6,217 nt of DNA. It comes from Planctomycetota bacterium (GTDB lineage Bacteria; Planctomycetota; B129-G9). The notes under the pieces were generated by a model, which searched no databases, had not been told where the DNA came from, and was given only the letters and a program-made list of their open reading frames with translations. The position numbers and the translations under genes are program-made. Every line of letters starts with the position of its first letter. Position 1 is the stretch's first letter. Below are positions 5,294-6,217 of this stretch, in pieces. The DNA lies in contig JAUWEX010000079.1 in the NCBI GenBank assembly GCA_030607235.1, positions 1 to 6,217 on the forward strand, given 5' to 3'.

Positions 5294-6217
5294 ATGAGCG
5301 GCGAAAAATTCCAGTATCAGTGTCAGTGCGGCCGGATTTACGAGGCCACGCCGGACATGATCGGCACGCAGGTAACGTGTAGCGCGTGCAATGCCGACCT
5401 GATAGTCCCCTCGCCGCGTTCCGCCGTGGCGCAACCCTCGGCGACGCCGCAGAACATGCAGGCCCCCGCGAAATCCTCCTCCAAAGCGCTTGCTTGGGGG
5501 TTGGGAATCTGCGCGGCGTTGGTGGTCGGCCTGGCGGTTACGCTGGTTATAGTCCTGACTGGCGAAAAGACCCCGCCGCCGACTTCTTCGACGGTGAATA
5601 CCGGCGCGCAGGACGATTCGTCATCGGGCACGCCCGGCAGCGGCACCGGCTCTGGCACTCCGGGCGAAACCTCGGTCGACGCCAAACAGATACAGCAGGA
5701 CTGGAAGACCAGGAAGGAACAGGAAACTAAAAAGAAGGCCGAGGAGGTTAAGGAGCAACTCAAAAAGGGCGAGGTGAGCCAGAAGGTAAAGGACGCCGTT
5801 AAGGTCGCTCTCCGGCGCGGCGCGTCGGTGGTCGAGATCAGGGCGCTGCTGAATCTGGGCAAGGAAAACGAACTGACCGACGATGAAATAGTCGATTACA
5901 TCAACGCGATGAAATCGCAGAGCGATATGACGGTGGTCGAGAGGCCTGCGACTCCGATGGAAACGACGCCGGAACTCTCGGCGATGGTCCAGAGGGTGCT
6001 GCCGTCGGTGGTTACGATTTTCAACGAGGCCGGCTCGGGTTCGGGCTTTATCGTCGACAGCAAAAAGAGACTAATCATCACCAACCGCCACGTGATTGCG
6101 GGCGGGGGGCAGATCATCGTGCGGATTCATTTTCCGTCCGGCGCGGTCGACGTAGCGGATACCGAGGTTGTGCGGATTCACAAAAAAACCGACCTCGCGC
6201 TTATCCGCATCACATCC
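5294..6217 (+). CDS. Zinc-ribbon, membrane-anchored HtrA/trypsin-like serine protease, 3' end outside window
   Basis: The frame is open for 308 codons to the right edge. Domains in order: a zinc ribbon at residues 8-39 (Cys10, Cys12, Cys29, Cys32, ending LIVP); a Pro/Ala/Ser linker; one transmembrane helix at about 65-89, with Lys60 and Lys64 before it, so the N-terminus is probably cytoplasmic; a Ser/Gly/Thr linker at 97-127 (GTPGSGTGSGTPG); a Lys/Glu-rich, probably coiled segment at 131-160; a small helical region at 160-208; then the start of an S1C protease domain from about 228. Seen there are VLPSVVTIF, GSGSGFIV, the catalytic His266 in ITNRHVI and Asp300 in TDLALIRI. The catalytic Ser and any PDZ domain would lie beyond the window. 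HtrA proteases degrade or refold damaged envelope proteins, so an external quality-control role is likely. The zinc ribbon may sense or bind something in the cytoplasm; that is inference. Confidence 0.85.
   Translation, partial: MSGEKFQYQCQCGRIYEATPDMIGTQVTCSACNADLIVPSPRSAVAQPSATPQNMQAPAKSSSKALAWGLGICAALVVGLAVTLVIVLTGEKTPPPTSSTVNTGAQDDSSSGTPGSGTGSGTPGETSVDAKQIQQDWKTRKEQETKKKAEEVKEQLKKGEVSQKVKDAVKVALRRGASVVEIRALLNLGKENELTDDEIVDYINAMKSQSDMTVVERPATPMETTPELSAMVQRVLPSVVTIFNEAGSGSGFIVDSKKRLIITNRHVIAGGGQIIVRIHFPSGAVDVADTEVVRIHKKTDLALIRITS

Noticed and set aside
5386..5730. Open frame of 114 codons within the zinc-ribbon protease gene
   Set aside because: It is an out-of-frame shadow of the protease gene, whose frame has a strong ribosome site, a zinc ribbon, a membrane helix and protease motifs.

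Overview
All genes lie on the + strand: five protein genes that are complete or nearly so, plus one cut by the left edge. They are separated by gaps of about 95-145 bases, and each gap carries its own candidate control signals. This looks like a run of separately controlled bacterial genes rather than one tight operon. No tRNA, rRNA, CRISPR array, insertion sequence or phage gene was seen. Codon third positions are GC-rich, while the gaps are AT-rich.

Layout: (1) the 3' part of a tetratricopeptide-repeat protein, 3-602; (2) a leader with two mutually exclusive hairpins, the second ending in a T run, 617-711; (3) a TatD-family metal-dependent hydrolase, 748-1518; (4) a promoter with a perfect TATAAT, then an NAD-dependent nucleotide-sugar epimerase of the GalE/WbpP type, 1616-2566; (5) cofactor-independent phosphoglycerate mutase gpmI with every metal and catalytic residue in place, 2671-4242, followed directly by an intrinsic terminator; (6) an atypical response regulator with an unrecognised N-terminal domain of about 150 residues and a C-terminal receiver domain, 4353-5198; (7) the 5' part of a membrane-anchored protein with an N-terminal zinc ribbon, one transmembrane helix, a charged linker and an HtrA-like trypsin-fold protease domain, 5294 to the right edge.

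Organism: the contents are housekeeping and signalling genes of a free-living bacterium. The zinc ribbon of gene 7 (CxCG, then a Pro, a Gly, CxxC and a closing VP) resembles ribbons common in Planctomycetota and relatives. That points tentatively to the PVC group or a neighbouring uncultured phylum, but this is inference from one motif.

How they work together: there is no obvious shared pathway. TatD (nuclease or quality control), the epimerase (cell-surface sugars) and GpmI (glycolysis) are individually conserved genes. The response regulator and the membrane protease suggest a signalling/envelope-stress section on the right. The least explained items are the response regulator's N-terminal domain, the zinc-ribbon protease architecture and the attenuator-like leader before tatD.
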